A DNA stretch of 64,000 bases from Leeia oryzae DSM 17879 (GCF_000376945.1 NZ_AQXU01000023.1:62001-126000); one strand, 5' to 3'; positions 53,879 to 63,351 are shown, counted from the first letter of the stretch. Notes: generated by a model not told the origin, from the letters alone. Numbers and translations: made by a program.

Positions 53879-56171
53879 CGTGACGATGGCAAAATCCGGC
53901 AAGAGTCGGCAGTACTTGCTGCTGACTATTTTTGTATCTGTTGTCATCTCTTTGGCCATCGGGTTATGGAGTTTTTACGTCCGTATCCCGATGGAGAATG
54001 CCGCGCGCCTGTCTGCCCGGTTTGACAGCCCGTTCTGGGCATCTGCCCAGCTGGAAATCGAATACGAAAGATTTTTGCTTTCTCTGACAAGGTATGAGAG
54101 CAAAGCGCCGGACGTTACCTACGACAACATGGCAGAACGCCTTGATATTCTCTGGAGCCGTTTGCAACTGTTCCAGGAAGAGGGCGTACATGGCCAAGAG
54201 TTGCGTGGTGTGAGTGGAGCTGTCACTACTACCCAAAAGTTAAAATCCGTTCTGGAGGATATCGATCCGGTTGTGCAGGACTTTCATGCGGGTGACGAAG
54301 CTACTTATCAGAAGCTCATGGCGCAGTTGCTGCCTCTCCGTCCCTTGTTACACGATCTGACAGTCAATGCAAACCACGATGAGACCACCGTCCGTACGGA
54401 TACGGTTTTGCGACAAAAGCAAGCCTATAACTGGATGGGCTGGGCTTTTATCTCCGTATTCATTGTCGGTTTGGCTGTACTTGTAAGCCTGTATCTCAAC
54501 TTAAGAAAAAACCAGCGTTTGCTGGAGGCTGTCAGTCAGAAGAATGATGCCTTGAAGTTGGCCAAAGAAAATGCCGATATTGCCAACCGGGCAAAATCGC
54601 AATTTCTGGCCACGATGAGTCATGAAATCCGTACGCCGATGAATGGCGTCATCGGGATGGCCGAGTTGCTGAGTTACACCCCGCTAAACGAAGAGCAGGC
54701 ACACTTTGTCTCGACTATCAGAGAATCCGGGCAGGCACTGATCTCTGTGATCAACGATGTGCTGGATTACTCCAAAATGGAGGCAGAAAAGCTGGTTCTG
54801 CATCCGCATGATTTTGATCTGAAAGACCTTGTGGAAGGGGTGGTTGAAGTCCTGGCCCCCAAAGCCAATGACAAGTCACTTGATGTGATTCTGGATTATC
54901 CTGCCAACTTCCCTGGTCAATGGCATGCTGACAGCGGGCGTCTGCGCCAGATTATGCTGAACCTGATTGGCAATGCCATCAAATTTACCGAACATGGTGC
55001 CGTCACGATCAAAATGGCGGTCAAGCCTACGAGTGATGAGCAACAGTTCCTGCTGCAGTTTGAGGTGATCGATACTGGCATTGGTATCAGTGCGCAGGAT
55101 CAGGAAAGCCTGTTTACCCCATTTACCCAAGCAGATGCATCGCTCTCAAGACGTTTTGAAGGGACGGGGCTCGGTTTGGCCATTTGCAAGCGGCTTGCCG
55201 AACTGATGGGTGGGGAAATAGGGGTGCACAGTCAGCAGGGCAAAGGGAGTACCTTCTGGTTACGGGTACCTGTGGCCCCGGCCATGGCTCCGGTCGAAAT
55301 GATGCCGATGGTTGCATCCGGTGCAGAAGGCAATACTGTCGTTCATGTCATCGGATTAGCGCCCGGACTTCGAAACTGGTTTGAAGCACGTCTGCAGGAA
55401 AAAGGCCTGACTTGCGAGTTGTACCACGATGTAGATGAATGCCTGGTAGCCAGTCAGTCATTTACGGATGCTTTCAGGCATGTCATCGTGGTAAATCATT
55501 ACTCGGATGAAAGTCTGCTGGCTTCTGCTGCCTTGCAAAAGCTGGCAGAAAACAAGTTTACGCACGATCTGCCGGTCATCATGCTAAATGGTTCTCATAG
55601 TGCAGATACCATGGAGCGTGAATACAACCCGTTGATCATGCTCAGGAAGCCGATCACCCATCGTGCACTGGATATTGCGTTGCGCCGTGCCACGCAAGAC
55701 AGTGTATCGCGTCGCTCCATGATCGTTCAGCCACAGAGTAAAGCACCAGACTCTGCTCCTGCCAAGGAAATTGGCGTCAAGGTGCTGCTGGTTGAGGATA
55801 ATCTGGTCAATCAGAAAGTAGCTGCAGCATTGCTTGGTAAATATGGTTATTCAGTGACGATTGCCAATAACGGCATCGAAGCCATTCGGGCAATTCAGGA
55901 TGCACCGCCAAGCCTTATACTAATGGATATTCATATGCCGGAGATGGACGGTATAGCCGCCACGGCGGCGATTCGCGCCATGCCGGAACCACTTTGCCGT
56001 CTACCCATCATTGCGATGACAGCGAATGCCATGCCGGAAGATCGTGAACGGTTTTTGTCCGCGGGTATGGATGACTATCTGGCCAAACCGATCAATGCTC
56101 AGGCTTTCCGGCTAACACTGGAACAGTGGGTAGCATATTCCCGCAAAAACATCTCCTTACCGATTCAGTGA
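53868..56171 (+). CDS. Hybrid sensor histidine kinase with C-terminal receiver
   Basis: A 767-residue inner-membrane kinase. Segments at about residues 15-38 and 190-212 bracket a helical periplasmic domain of about 150 residues. HisKA carries His252 ([12 protein letters not shown]), followed by the ATPase domain ([34 protein letters not shown]). A degenerate receiver-like region (about 490-610) lacks the phosphoacceptor pattern; the final receiver is complete with Asp687 ([11 protein letters not shown]). It has no Hpt domain. The ATG at 53868 lies in the upstream gene (11-base overlap) with AAGGG before it. The SUOX-fold protein probably feeds its periplasmic sensor. Confidence 0.93.
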   Translation: MSNNVTMAKSGKSRQYLLLTIFVSVVISLAIGLWSFYVRIPMENAARLSARFDSPFWASAQLEIEYERFLLSLTRYESKAPDVTYDNMAERLDILWSRLQLFQEEGVHGQELRGVSGAVTTTQKLKSVLEDIDPVVQDFHAGDEATYQKLMAQLLPLRPLLHDLTVNANHDETTVRTDTVLRQKQAYNWMGWAFISVFIVGLAVLVSLYLNLRKNQRLLEAVSQKNDALKLAKENADIANRAKSQFLATMSHEIRTPMNGVIGMAELLSYTPLNEEQAHFVSTIRESGQALISVINDVLDYSKMEAEKLVLHPHDFDLKDLVEGVVEVLAPKANDKSLDVILDYPANFPGQWHADSGRLRQIMLNLIGNAIKFTEHGAVTIKMAVKPTSDEQQFLLQFEVIDTGIGISAQDQESLFTPFTQADASLSRRFEGTGLGLAICKRLAELMGGEIGVHSQQGKGSTFWLRVPVAPAMAPVEMMPMVASGAEGNTVVHVIGLAPGLRNWFEARLQEKGLTCELYHDVDECLVASQSFTDAFRHVIVVNHYSDESLLASAALQKLAENKFTHDLPVIMLNGSHSADTMEREYNPLIMLRKPITHRALDIALRRATQDSVSRRSMIVQPQSKAPDSAPAKEIGVKVLLVEDNLVNQKVAAALLGKYGYSVTIANNGIEAIRAIQDAPPSLILMDIHMPEMDGIAATAAIRAMPEPLCRLPIIAMTANAMPEDRERFLSAGMDDYLAKPINAQAFRLTLEQWVAYSRKNISLPIQ

Positions 56172-56388
56172 CACCCTATATCCTTGGGGTTCACTGGATC
56201 ATCACACAAAGAAATCTGTAAAGTGCAACATCATGCACTTCTTGTCAGTGGCGCATCGCGAATATCCCGGAAAATGCAGTTTTTTTGAATTTTCCGGTTA
56301 TTTTCATAGAGATATGCTCCCCCAGCTGCTTTAGTTTGAAGTAAAATATTTCCTCATTTTTTTATTGATTCAAATATCGGAATAGGCA
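56172..56388. other. Region between the hybrid kinase and lysC
   Basis: No gene is seen in these 217 bases. Two inverted repeats occur: AAGTGCA/TGCACTT at 56221-56240 with a six-base loop, and CCGGAAAAT/ATTTTCCGG at 56267-56297 with a 13-base T-rich loop. Either may end the kinase transcript or regulate lysC. The conserved blocks of a lysine riboswitch were not found. TAAAAT at 56342-56347 is a weak -10 candidate. Confidence 0.5.
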
Positions 56389-57630
56389 ATGGCGCTCATC
56401 GTTCAGAAATACGGCGGCACCTCCGTGGGGAGCCCCGAACGCATTAAGAATGTCGCCAAGCGGGTGGCTCGTTTTAAAGACGCAGGTCATCAGCTGGTGG
56501 TTGTAGTCTCTGCTATGAGCGGAGAAACCAACCGCCTGATTGCCCTTGCAAAGGAAATCCAGAGTTCGCCTGATCCGCGCGAACTGGATGTTCTGGCCTC
56601 TACTGGCGAACAGGTGACGATTGCCCTGTTGTCCATGGCCTTGCAAGAACTCGGTTACAAAGCCAAAAGCTATACCGGTGGGCAGGTGCGCGTTCACACA
56701 GACAACGCATTTACCAAAGCACGTATCGAACACATTGATACCGAACGCATGCGTGCTGACCTGGACAACGATACCATTCTGATCGTTGCCGGTTTCCAGG
56801 GTATGGACCCTGAGGGTAACATCACTACGCTAGGCCGTGGCGGTTCTGACACTTCTGGTGTTGCATTGGCTGCGGCGCTGCAGGCAGATGAATGTCAGAT
56901 TTATACCGATGTGGACGGTGTGTATACCACCGACCCTCGTATCGTGCCAGAAGCACGCCGTCTGGACACCATTACCTTTGAAGAAATGCTGGAACTGGCT
57001 AGCCAGGGCTCCAAGATTCTTCAGATTCGCTCGGTCGAATTTGCAGGTAAATACAAAGTCAAATTGCGCGTGCTTTCCAGCTTCCTGGATGAACCAGGCG
57101 CAGGTACCCTGATTACTTTTGAGGAAGAAGATAATATGGAAAAGCCAGTCATCTCCGGTATTGCATTTAACCGCGATGAAGCAAAAATTACCGTTCGCGG
57201 TGTGCCTGACAAGCCAGGTATTGCATACCAGATTCTGGGGCCGGTTGCAGAGGCGAATGTGGATGTGGACATGATCATCCAGAACATCAGCACTGACGGC
57301 ACCACAGACTTCTCTTTCACCACGCACCGCAATGACTTTGCACGTGCAAAGCAGATTCTGGAAGACAGCCTGTCTCACATTGGCGGCGCCAGCGTGACCG
57401 GTTCTTCAGACATTGCCAAAGTATCCATTGTTGGTATCGGCATGAAGTCTCACGCGGGTGTAGCAAGTACCATGTTCCGTGCACTGGCTGAAGAAGGTAT
57501 TAACATCCAGATTATCACCACCTCTGAAATCAAGATTTCTGTTGGTATTGATGAGAAGTACATGGAATTGGCCGTGCGCGTTCTGCACAAAGCCTTTGAA
57601 CTGGACAAAGAGCCAACACCGTTGGCTTGA
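56389..57630 (+). CDS. lysC: Aspartate kinase
   Basis: Aspartate kinase starts the pathway to lysine, threonine, methionine and diaminopimelate. The 413-residue protein has the kinase signature VQKYGGTSVGSPERI, GRGGSDTSGVALAAAL and the YTDVDGVYTTDPR segment, then two ACT domains (RGVPDKPGIAYQILG and KVSIVGIGMKSHAGVASTMF) for feedback control. Length and sequence fit the monofunctional alpha-type enzyme. An in-frame ATG at codon 250 (57136), eight bases after GAGGAAG, could produce a separate regulatory beta subunit, as known for aspartokinase II-type genes. A strong terminator follows. Confidence 0.97.
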   Translation: MALIVQKYGGTSVGSPERIKNVAKRVARFKDAGHQLVVVVSAMSGETNRLIALAKEIQSSPDPRELDVLASTGEQVTIALLSMALQELGYKAKSYTGGQVRVHTDNAFTKARIEHIDTERMRADLDNDTILIVAGFQGMDPEGNITTLGRGGSDTSGVALAAALQADECQIYTDVDGVYTTDPRIVPEARRLDTITFEEMLELASQGSKILQIRSVEFAGKYKVKLRVLSSFLDEPGAGTLITFEEEDNMEKPVISGIAFNRDEAKITVRGVPDKPGIAYQILGPVAEANVDVDMIIQNISTDGTTDFSFTTHRNDFARAKQILEDSLSHIGGASVTGSSDIAKVSIVGIGMKSHAGVASTMFRALAEEGINIQIITTSEIKISVGIDEKYMELAVRVLHKAFELDKEPTPLA

Positions 57631-57646
57631 TTTTCAGTAAAAGCAT

Positions 57647-57680
57647 AACAACAAAGGCAGCGAAAGCTGCCTTTGTTGTT
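57647..57680 (+). terminator. Rho-independent terminator of lysC
   Basis: A perfect 15-bp stem (57647-57661 with 57666-57680) with a GAAA tetraloop and a T-rich 3' arm, 16 bases after the lysC stop. Confidence 0.92.
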
Positions 57681-57818
57681 TGTATGGCTGGTTTTTTATT
57701 AGCTGCCATTTCTACTGGGCTAAAATGAACAACAGACACAGGCATGAAGCTGCGCTGATGGCGTCTATCTGATGTTTACGCGCGATTTCACCCAATGGCC
57801 GGGTGGGGTAGTGTCAGG

Positions 57819-58253
57819 CTAAAGCTCGCCAAGTTTTAAGATGGCCTCCCGGTTACTGGGAGAGAACACAAGATCAGCGGCGATTTTCCAGTCCAGCCAG
57901 CGATAGCTGATGTGTTCTTTAGGTGCTAACTTGACTGGCACTATGGATCGGGTGCAAAAACTGAAAACATGTTCGCGATTATGGGTGACGCCAGGTGCAT
58001 AACGGTGCCGCCAGGTTTCATAAATCTCATAATCTGTATGTGTTTGCCAGTCCGTCAATACACCATCTGCCGGTGTCAGGCCAGTTTCTTCTTGCAACTC
58101 TCTTAGTGCCGTCTCGATCAGCGGTTCTTCGTTTTCCTGGCTGCCGGTAACAGACTGCCAATATCCTGGATGATCTGCTCTTTCGAGCAAAAGTATTTGC
58201 TTTTCTGTCGTATGAACAACGATCAACGTTGAAACAGGGCGCTTGTATGGCAT
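57819..58253 (-). CDS. nudB: Dihydroneopterin triphosphate diphosphatase (NUDIX)
   Basis: NudB removes pyrophosphate from dihydroneopterin triphosphate in folate synthesis. The 144-residue NUDIX protein has the box GX5EX7REUXEEXGU, seen as GSQENEE ... LRELQEETGL at about residues 37-59, and the NudB-type surroundings PVSTLIVVHT, GYWQSVTGSQE and THNREHVFSF. ATG at 58253 starts MPYKRPVSTLIVV. It is single, between lysC and maeB, on the opposite strand. NudB rather than another NUDIX enzyme is suggested by WQSVTGS and NREHVF. Confidence 0.88.
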   Translation of the reverse strand: MPYKRPVSTLIVVHTTEKQILLLERADHPGYWQSVTGSQENEEPLIETALRELQEETGLTPADGVLTDWQTHTDYEIYETWRHRYAPGVTHNREHVFSFCTRSIVPVKLAPKEHISYRWLDWKIAADLVFSPSNREAILKLGEL

Positions 58254-58358
58254 AAGTCGAGTACTTGATTCCGGAAAATAATGAACAAGACAGGCAGACC
58301 CGCATTCTAGCGCGAACCGGGGGGGATTTCAGGCAAATTTGAGGTAATGCTTGCAATC

Positions 58359-58389
58359 GACAGGTTTTGAAAGGTAAATGACAGGTTTT
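58359..58389 (+). promoter_or_regulatory. Pair of direct repeats upstream of the maeB promoter
   Basis: The 10-base sequence GACAGGTTTT occurs at 58359-58368 and again at 58380-58389. The period of 21 bases puts both copies on the same face of the DNA, two turns apart, and they end about 40 bases before the putative -35 region. This is the layout of a binding site for a dimeric or tandem regulator. Confidence 0.5.
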
Positions 58390-58426
58390 CCCGTAGAAAA
58401 TAGCTGAACGAAATTATCGAGAATTA

Positions 58427-58455
58427 CTGAGCAATTTAACCGAGTCAGTTATAAT
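58427..58455 (+). promoter_or_regulatory. Candidate promoter of maeB
   Basis: A perfect TATAAT at 58450-58455 is preceded, 17 bases upstream, by CTGAGC (58427-58432), which matches the -35 consensus at three positions. The start site would be near 58462, giving an 80-base leader. The weak -35 box fits activation from the upstream direct repeats. Confidence 0.55.
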
Positions 58456-58541
58456 GCAAGGCTAGAACAAAAAAAGTACCGATGGCAGCCTCGGTAGGTG
58501 GCTGTCATTCCCCCCACGACAATCGGAATGCAGGAGCTAGC

Positions 58542-60815
58542 ATGGATGAAGAGTTGCGCAAAAGCGCACTGGAATATCACCGTTATCCCACAGGCGGTAA
58601 AATCCAGATTTCCCCAACCAAACCACTGACAACCCAGCGTGATCTGGCTCTGGCGTACTCGCCAGGCGTAGCAGCCGCATGTGACGCCATTGTCGAAGAC
58701 CCGAATGAAGCCATGAACCTGACGGCTCGCGGCAATCTGGTTGCCGTGATTTCCAACGGCACTGCCGTACTGGGCCTGGGGAATATCGGGCCATTGGCAG
58801 GCAAGCCTGTAATGGAAGGTAAAGGGGTTTTGTTCAAGAAGTTTGCCGGTATCGATGTATTTGACATCGAAGTGGATGAAAATGATCCGGACAAACTGGT
58901 CGATATCATCGCTGCGCTAGAACCCACATTTGGCGGGATTAACCTTGAAGATATCAAGGCGCCAGAATGTTTCTATGTAGAGCAAAAACTGCGTGAGCGG
59001 ATGAAGATTCCGGTCTTCCATGATGACCAGCATGGTACCGCCATCATTACTGCTGCAGCTGTCCTGAACGGTCTGCGCGTGGTGGGTAAAGAAATCTCCA
59101 AGGTTAAACTGGTAACTTCCGGCGCCGGCGCTGCTGCAACAGCGTGTATGGATTTGCTGGTTGCGCTGGGTGTCAAACACGAAAACATCTTGGTGTGTGA
59201 CTCCAAAGGCGTGATTTACAAAGGCCGTGACGAAAAGCTGGATGCCTCCAAAGCCCGCTATTGTCGCGAGACTGATGCCCGTACGCTGAAAGACGCGATT
59301 AACGGCGCCGACATTTTCCTGGGCTTGTCTGGCCCTAAACTGGTCACCCAGGACATGGTTCGCAGCATGGCTGACAAACCGTTGATTTTGGCGTTGGCCA
59401 ACCCGGAACCGGAAATTCTGCCGCCTTTGGCAAAAGAAGCACGTCCGGATGCCATTATCTGTACCGGTCGTTCTGACTTCCCGAATCAGGTTAACAACGT
59501 ACTTTGTTTCCCGTTCATCTTCCGTGGTGCGCTGGATGTTGGCGCAACGACCATTAACGAAGAAATGAAACTTGCTTGTGTTCGTGCGATTGCCGATCTG
59601 GCCATGGCCGAGCAAAGTGATGTGGTTGCGTCTGCATATGCAGACCAGAGCCTGTCATTTGGCCCGGAATACCTGATTCCAAAACCGTTTGACCCTCGTC
59701 TGATCGTCAAGATTGCGCCAGCAGTGGCAAAAGCGGCGATGGAGTCTGGCGTGGCCAAGCGTCCGATCGAGGACTTTGATGCATATGTCGACAAACTGAC
59801 CCAGTTTGTTTACCGCACCAATATCTTCATGAAGCCGGTATTTGCCGGTGCCAAGAAAGCACCAAAACGTGTTGTATATGCCGAAGGTGAAGACCAGCGT
59901 GTATTGCATGCCGTTCAAGCTGTGGTGGATGAAGGTCTGGCGAAACCGATCCTGATCGGTCGTCCTGCTGTAATCCAGCAACGTATCGAAAAGCTGGGGC
60001 TGCGTATCCGTCCGGGCGAGCATTTCGAACTGGTGAATCCGGAATATGACCCACGCTACCGTGAGTACTGGTCTTTGTACTATGACATCATGCAGCGCAG
60101 GGGGGTTACCGTTGCCGATGCCAAGCGGGAAGTCCGTCGTCGCGTGACCATGATTGCAGCGCTGATGATCAAGCGTGGTGATGCAGATGCAATGATTTGC
60201 GGCATGATGAGCCATCATCACAACCACTTGCAGACCATCAAGGATATTCTGGGTTATGCACCTGGTGCCAAGACCATGGCGGCCATGAATGCCCTGATCT
60301 TGCCTTCTGGCAACATCTTCATTGCCGATACCTATGTAAACCATGATCCATCTGCAGAGCAACTGGCAGAAATTACCTTGATGGCTGCAGAGAGCATCCG
60401 TCGCTTTGGTATTGTGCCGAAAGTAGCGCTGTGCTCGCATTCCAGCTTTGGCAGCATTGATACACCAACATCGGTGAAAATGCGCAAAGTGCTGGAGTTG
60501 GTGAACCAGATGGCACCTGAGCTGGAAATTGACGGCGAAATGCATGGTGACGCAGCGCTGAGCGCAGAAGTTCGTCAGATGACCTTCCCGAACTCACGGC
60601 TCAAAGGCCCTGCCAACCTGTTGATCATGCCAACGCTGGATGCTGCCAATATTGCATTCAACCTGCTGAAAACAAGTGTGGATGGCGTGACCATTGGACC
60701 TATCTTGCTGGGCGTGGGTAACCCTGTTCATATCCTGACACCGACATCGTCTGTACGCCGGATTGTGAACATGACTGCTCTTGCCGTGGTAGATGCAGCA
60801 GCAACATCTGCGTAA
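58542..60815 (+). CDS. maeB: NADP-dependent malic enzyme (malic enzyme-PTA fusion)
   Basis: This enzyme decarboxylates malate to pyruvate with reduction of NADP. The 757-residue protein has a malic enzyme part (about residues 1-430; [22 protein letters not shown] with metal and base residues, [11 protein letters not shown] nucleotide loop, NPEPEI) and a C-terminal phosphotransacetylase-like domain ([43 protein letters not shown]) believed to be regulatory. The MaeB-type size fits. ATG at 58542 is chosen because CAGGAG lies just upstream and [13 protein letters not shown] is the family start; the upstream extension from 58482 is not. Confidence 0.97.
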   Translation: MDEELRKSALEYHRYPTGGKIQISPTKPLTTQRDLALAYSPGVAAACDAIVEDPNEAMNLTARGNLVAVISNGTAVLGLGNIGPLAGKPVMEGKGVLFKKFAGIDVFDIEVDENDPDKLVDIIAALEPTFGGINLEDIKAPECFYVEQKLRERMKIPVFHDDQHGTAIITAAAVLNGLRVVGKEISKVKLVTSGAGAAATACMDLLVALGVKHENILVCDSKGVIYKGRDEKLDASKARYCRETDARTLKDAINGADIFLGLSGPKLVTQDMVRSMADKPLILALANPEPEILPPLAKEARPDAIICTGRSDFPNQVNNVLCFPFIFRGALDVGATTINEEMKLACVRAIADLAMAEQSDVVASAYADQSLSFGPEYLIPKPFDPRLIVKIAPAVAKAAMESGVAKRPIEDFDAYVDKLTQFVYRTNIFMKPVFAGAKKAPKRVVYAEGEDQRVLHAVQAVVDEGLAKPILIGRPAVIQQRIEKLGLRIRPGEHFELVNPEYDPRYREYWSLYYDIMQRRGVTVADAKREVRRRVTMIAALMIKRGDADAMICGMMSHHHNHLQTIKDILGYAPGAKTMAAMNALILPSGNIFIADTYVNHDPSAEQLAEITLMAAESIRRFGIVPKVALCSHSSFGSIDTPTSVKMRKVLELVNQMAPELEIDGEMHGDAALSAEVRQMTFPNSRLKGPANLLIMPTLDAANIAFNLLKTSVDGVTIGPILLGVGNPVHILTPTSSVRRIVNMTALAVVDAAATSA

Positions 60816-60827
60816 GGTAGCAATCTG

Positions 60828-60857
60828 AAAAAAGCCCCGGTTAGCCGGGGCTTTTTT
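60828..60857 (+). terminator. Rho-independent terminator of maeB
   Basis: A perfect 13-bp stem (60828-60840 with 60845-60857), loop TTAG, with A6 and T6 at its base, starting 13 bases after the stop codon. Confidence 0.94.
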
Positions 60858-60976
60858 CATGTGCGGATTTTATTATTATCTACACATGATGGCCTATATA
60901 AGCGTCTGAAGACTTAGGCTATACTGAATTCAGCTAAACTACCGGCTGGCTCAAATCCCTATATCAGGAGGTTTCC

Positions 60977-61231
60977 ATGGCAGATGACATGAATGATCCG
61001 TTTAAACTGTTCCGGGACATGTGGAAACCGATGGAAATGCCGGCGACTTCCATGCCGCCCATGTTTTCGCTGGAAGAGATAGAAAAGAAAATCAACGAGC
61101 TTCGTGTGATTGAGGGCTGGTTGACGGTGAACCTGAACATGCTCCAGATGACGATCAAAACGCTGGATGTTCAGCGCAGTGCGTTGCAGACCCTGCAGCA
61201 GGCTGCGAAACAGAATGATTCAAAACCTTGA
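60977..61231 (+). CDS. Short PhaM-like polyhydroxyalkanoate granule protein
   Basis: An 84-residue protein resembling the N-terminal part of PhaM: DPFKLFRDMWKPME, then FSLEEIEKKINELRVIEGWLTVNLNMLQMTIKTLDVQR, a predicted coiled coil. PhaM from Ralstonia binds PHB synthase and tethers granules to the nucleoid through a Lys/Ala/Pro tail; that tail is absent here, so a DNA link is unlikely. AGGAGG precedes the ATG at 60977 at good spacing. A thioesterase gene follows after 26 bases. It suggests the organism stores polyhydroxyalkanoates, though no pha gene is in the window. Confidence 0.8.
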   Translation: MADDMNDPFKLFRDMWKPMEMPATSMPPMFSLEEIEKKINELRVIEGWLTVNLNMLQMTIKTLDVQRSALQTLQQAAKQNDSKP

Positions 61232-61257
61232 TGTAACGACAAGATGGACGTTTAACT

Positions 61258-61668
61258 ATGTGCCCTTATGAGCTGATCGAGCTGCCAGCTAACCGTATTC
61301 CTGCACTGCGGGTTTTGACCATGCCCAAGGATGCCAATGCATATGGCTCCATTTTTGGTGGCTGGATGATGTCGCAAGTGGATATTGCCGGCGCGGCAGA
61401 GGCCATGACACTGGCCAGAGGCGCCGTAGTGACCGTGGCCGTCAACGCATTCCAGTTCAAGGAGCCGGTACATGTGGGGGATATGGTGAGTTTTTATGCT
61501 GCACCGCTGCGTGTTGGCAGAACATCCGTCACCATCAAGGTTGAGGTGTTTGCAGAGCGGAATCCGGTTGACCCGGAGGTGGTTAAGGTGACAGAGGCTA
61601 CGCTGACCTATGTGGCGGTTGATGCTGCCGGCAAGCCTCGCCAGATTGTAAAAGCAGACAAAGCCTGA
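61258..61668 (+). CDS. YciA-type acyl-CoA thioesterase
   Basis: A 136-residue hotdog-fold enzyme that hydrolyses acyl-CoA thioesters. The family pattern is clear: ALRVLTMPKDANAYGSIFGGWMMSQVDIAG near the start contains the catalytic Asp of the hotdog helix (DANAYGSIFGGW), followed by VAVNAFQFKEPVHVGD and VTEATLTYVAVD. The start is ATG at 61258. It is 26 bases after the PhaM-like gene and 15 bases before oxyR, so the three may be co-transcribed. The physiological acyl-CoA is not known. Confidence 0.9.
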   Translation: MCPYELIELPANRIPALRVLTMPKDANAYGSIFGGWMMSQVDIAGAAEAMTLARGAVVTVAVNAFQFKEPVHVGDMVSFYAAPLRVGRTSVTIKVEVFAERNPVDPEVVKVTEATLTYVAVDAAGKPRQIVKADKA

Positions 61669-61683
61669 CGAACGGAAAGTTTC

Positions 61684-62622
61684 ATGACGTTAACCGAGTT
61701 ACGATACATTCTGGCCGTGGCGACAACCCGCCATTTTGGCCGTGCAGCAGATGCATGCTATGTCAGTCAGCCTACGCTGTCTGTGGCAGTCAAAAAACTG
61801 GAAGAAGAACTCGGTGTCCAGATTTTTGAACGCAACGGGGATATTACGTTAACCCCGCTGGGTGAGCAGATTGTGTCACAAGCACAACGGGTGCTTGAAG
61901 AAGCGGATGCACTGAAGCAAATGGCCAGGGCAGGGCAGGATCAACTCTCCGTTCCATTGCGTTTGGGCGTGATCTATACCGTCGCGCCCGGTTTGTTGCC
62001 GCACCTGATCCCGCGTTTGCAGCCGCTTGCGCCTCACATGCCTTTGCTGATCGAAGAAAACTACACCAGCCGACTTTGCGAACTATTACGTCAGGGCAAG
62101 CTGGATGCGATGATTCTGGCCCTGCCGTTTAACGATACCGGTTTTGAAATGGCGCCTTTGTATGATGAGTCGTTTGTGGTTGCCATGCCCAAAACTCACC
62201 GCTGGGTGCAGGAAGTAGATCGTCTGCCACCTGCACGTCTTGTAGAAGATGATGTGCTGCTATTGGGGCAGGGTAACTGTTTCAGGGATCAGGTGTTGCA
62301 GGTTTGTCCTGCGCTCAACAGGGGCGGACAAGCCGGATTGCAAAGAACACTGGAAGGCTCTTCTTTAGCGACCATTCGCCAGATGGTGGCATCCGGCTTG
62401 GGCGTGACCGTGTTACCGGCGACAGAAGTCGCCGAAACCGAACCTAGTCATAGTTTGGTCAGCATCATGCGTTTTGAAGCGCCAGAACCTACGCGGCGGA
62501 TTGTATTGGCCTGGCGCCGGCGTTTCCCGCGCCCGGATGCCATCGATGTGCTACAACAAGCGATTCGCAATTGCCCGCTGCACGGGGTGACCTGGGTGCC
62601 GGAAACAACGATTGCGGCCTGA
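61684..62622 (+). CDS. oxyR: Hydrogen peroxide sensor regulator OxyR
   Basis: OxyR is a LysR-type activator switched on by disulphide formation with peroxide. The 312-residue protein has the N-terminal winged helix (RYILAVATTRHFGRAADACYVSQPTLS) and the ligand domain with the redox pair Cys199 and Cys208 (GNCFRDQVLQVC), exactly the E. coli numbering. It would induce catalase and peroxiredoxin genes; none is in the window. The ATG at 61684 follows GGAAAG. It is the last gene of a possible three-gene unit and converges on the carbonic anhydrase gene. Confidence 0.96.
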   Translation: MTLTELRYILAVATTRHFGRAADACYVSQPTLSVAVKKLEEELGVQIFERNGDITLTPLGEQIVSQAQRVLEEADALKQMARAGQDQLSVPLRLGVIYTVAPGLLPHLIPRLQPLAPHMPLLIEENYTSRLCELLRQGKLDAMILALPFNDTGFEMAPLYDESFVVAMPKTHRWVQEVDRLPPARLVEDDVLLLGQGNCFRDQVLQVCPALNRGGQAGLQRTLEGSSLATIRQMVASGLGVTVLPATEVAETEPSHSLVSIMRFEAPEPTRRIVLAWRRRFPRPDAIDVLQQAIRNCPLHGVTWVPETTIAA

Positions 62623-62639
62623 AGGGTCCATCTAGGACA

Positions 62640-62682
62640 CAGCCCCGCAAACCGGTTCGAAAACAGCGATTTGTCGGGGCTG
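62640..62682. terminator. Hairpin between oxyR and the carbonic anhydrase gene
   Basis: CAGCCCCG (62640-62647) pairs with CGGGGCTG (62675-62682) across a 27-base loop. It lies between converging genes 18 bases after the oxyR stop. No real T-run follows on either side, so termination is only a guess. Confidence 0.5.
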
Positions 62683-62700
62683 GCTTCTGTTTCCGGTGTT

Positions 62701-63351
62701 TCAGGTAGGCAGACTGTTGATGGCTTCCTGATAACGTTCCATCAGTTCTTCCTGACTGGAAATGGATATTTTCAGGTCATTCAATAAACCGTTATTCAGT
62801 CGATATACCCATCCATGAACAGTCAGTGGCTGACCGCGTTGCCAGGCATCTTGCACGACAGTGGTCTGGCATGCATTAAGTACCTGTTCAATCACGTTCA
62901 GTTCGCAAAGCCTGTCACTCTGCATGTTGATATCCTGCTGGGCTTTCATCAGGGTATCGTGCTTCTGGTTGATGTCATGGATATGCCTCAGCCAGTTATC
63001 CACCAGTCCGACACGCTTGCCTTTCAGGGCGGCGTTAACACCACCACAGCCGTAGTGGCCGCATACGATGATGTGTTTGACGGCCAGTACATCAACGGCA
63101 AACTGGATGGTAGACAGACAATTCAGGTCACTATGGACGATGAGGTTGGCAATGTTGCGGTGAACAAACACTTCACCAGGCAAAAGGCCGATCAGCTCGT
63201 TGGCAGGAACACGGCTATCAGAGCAGCCGATCCACAAATATTCAGGTGCCTGCTGGTGGGACAGTTTTTCAAAGAAGGTTGGATCTTTTTCTTTGACTTT
63301 CTCAGCCCATTGGCGGTTGTTCGCGAAGAGGTTATTCAGGTGATCTGGCAT
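62701..63351 (-). CDS. can: Beta-class carbonic anhydrase
   Basis: This zinc enzyme interconverts carbon dioxide and bicarbonate. The 216-residue protein has the zinc ligands Cys43 (IGCSDSRVPA), His99 and Cys102 (HYGCGG) and the Asp45/Arg47 dyad, typical of the E. coli Can type. The start at 63351 is supported by GGAGG seven bases upstream; the longer reading to 63381 is less likely. It is a single gene converging on oxyR and divergent from the YbbP-like gene. Confidence 0.96.
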   Translation of the reverse strand: MPDHLNNLFANNRQWAEKVKEKDPTFFEKLSHQQAPEYLWIGCSDSRVPANELIGLLPGEVFVHRNIANLIVHSDLNCLSTIQFAVDVLAVKHIIVCGHYGCGGVNAALKGKRVGLVDNWLRHIHDINQKHDTLMKAQQDINMQSDRLCELNVIEQVLNACQTTVVQDAWQRGQPLTVHGWVYRLNNGLLNDLKISISSQEELMERYQEAINSLPT

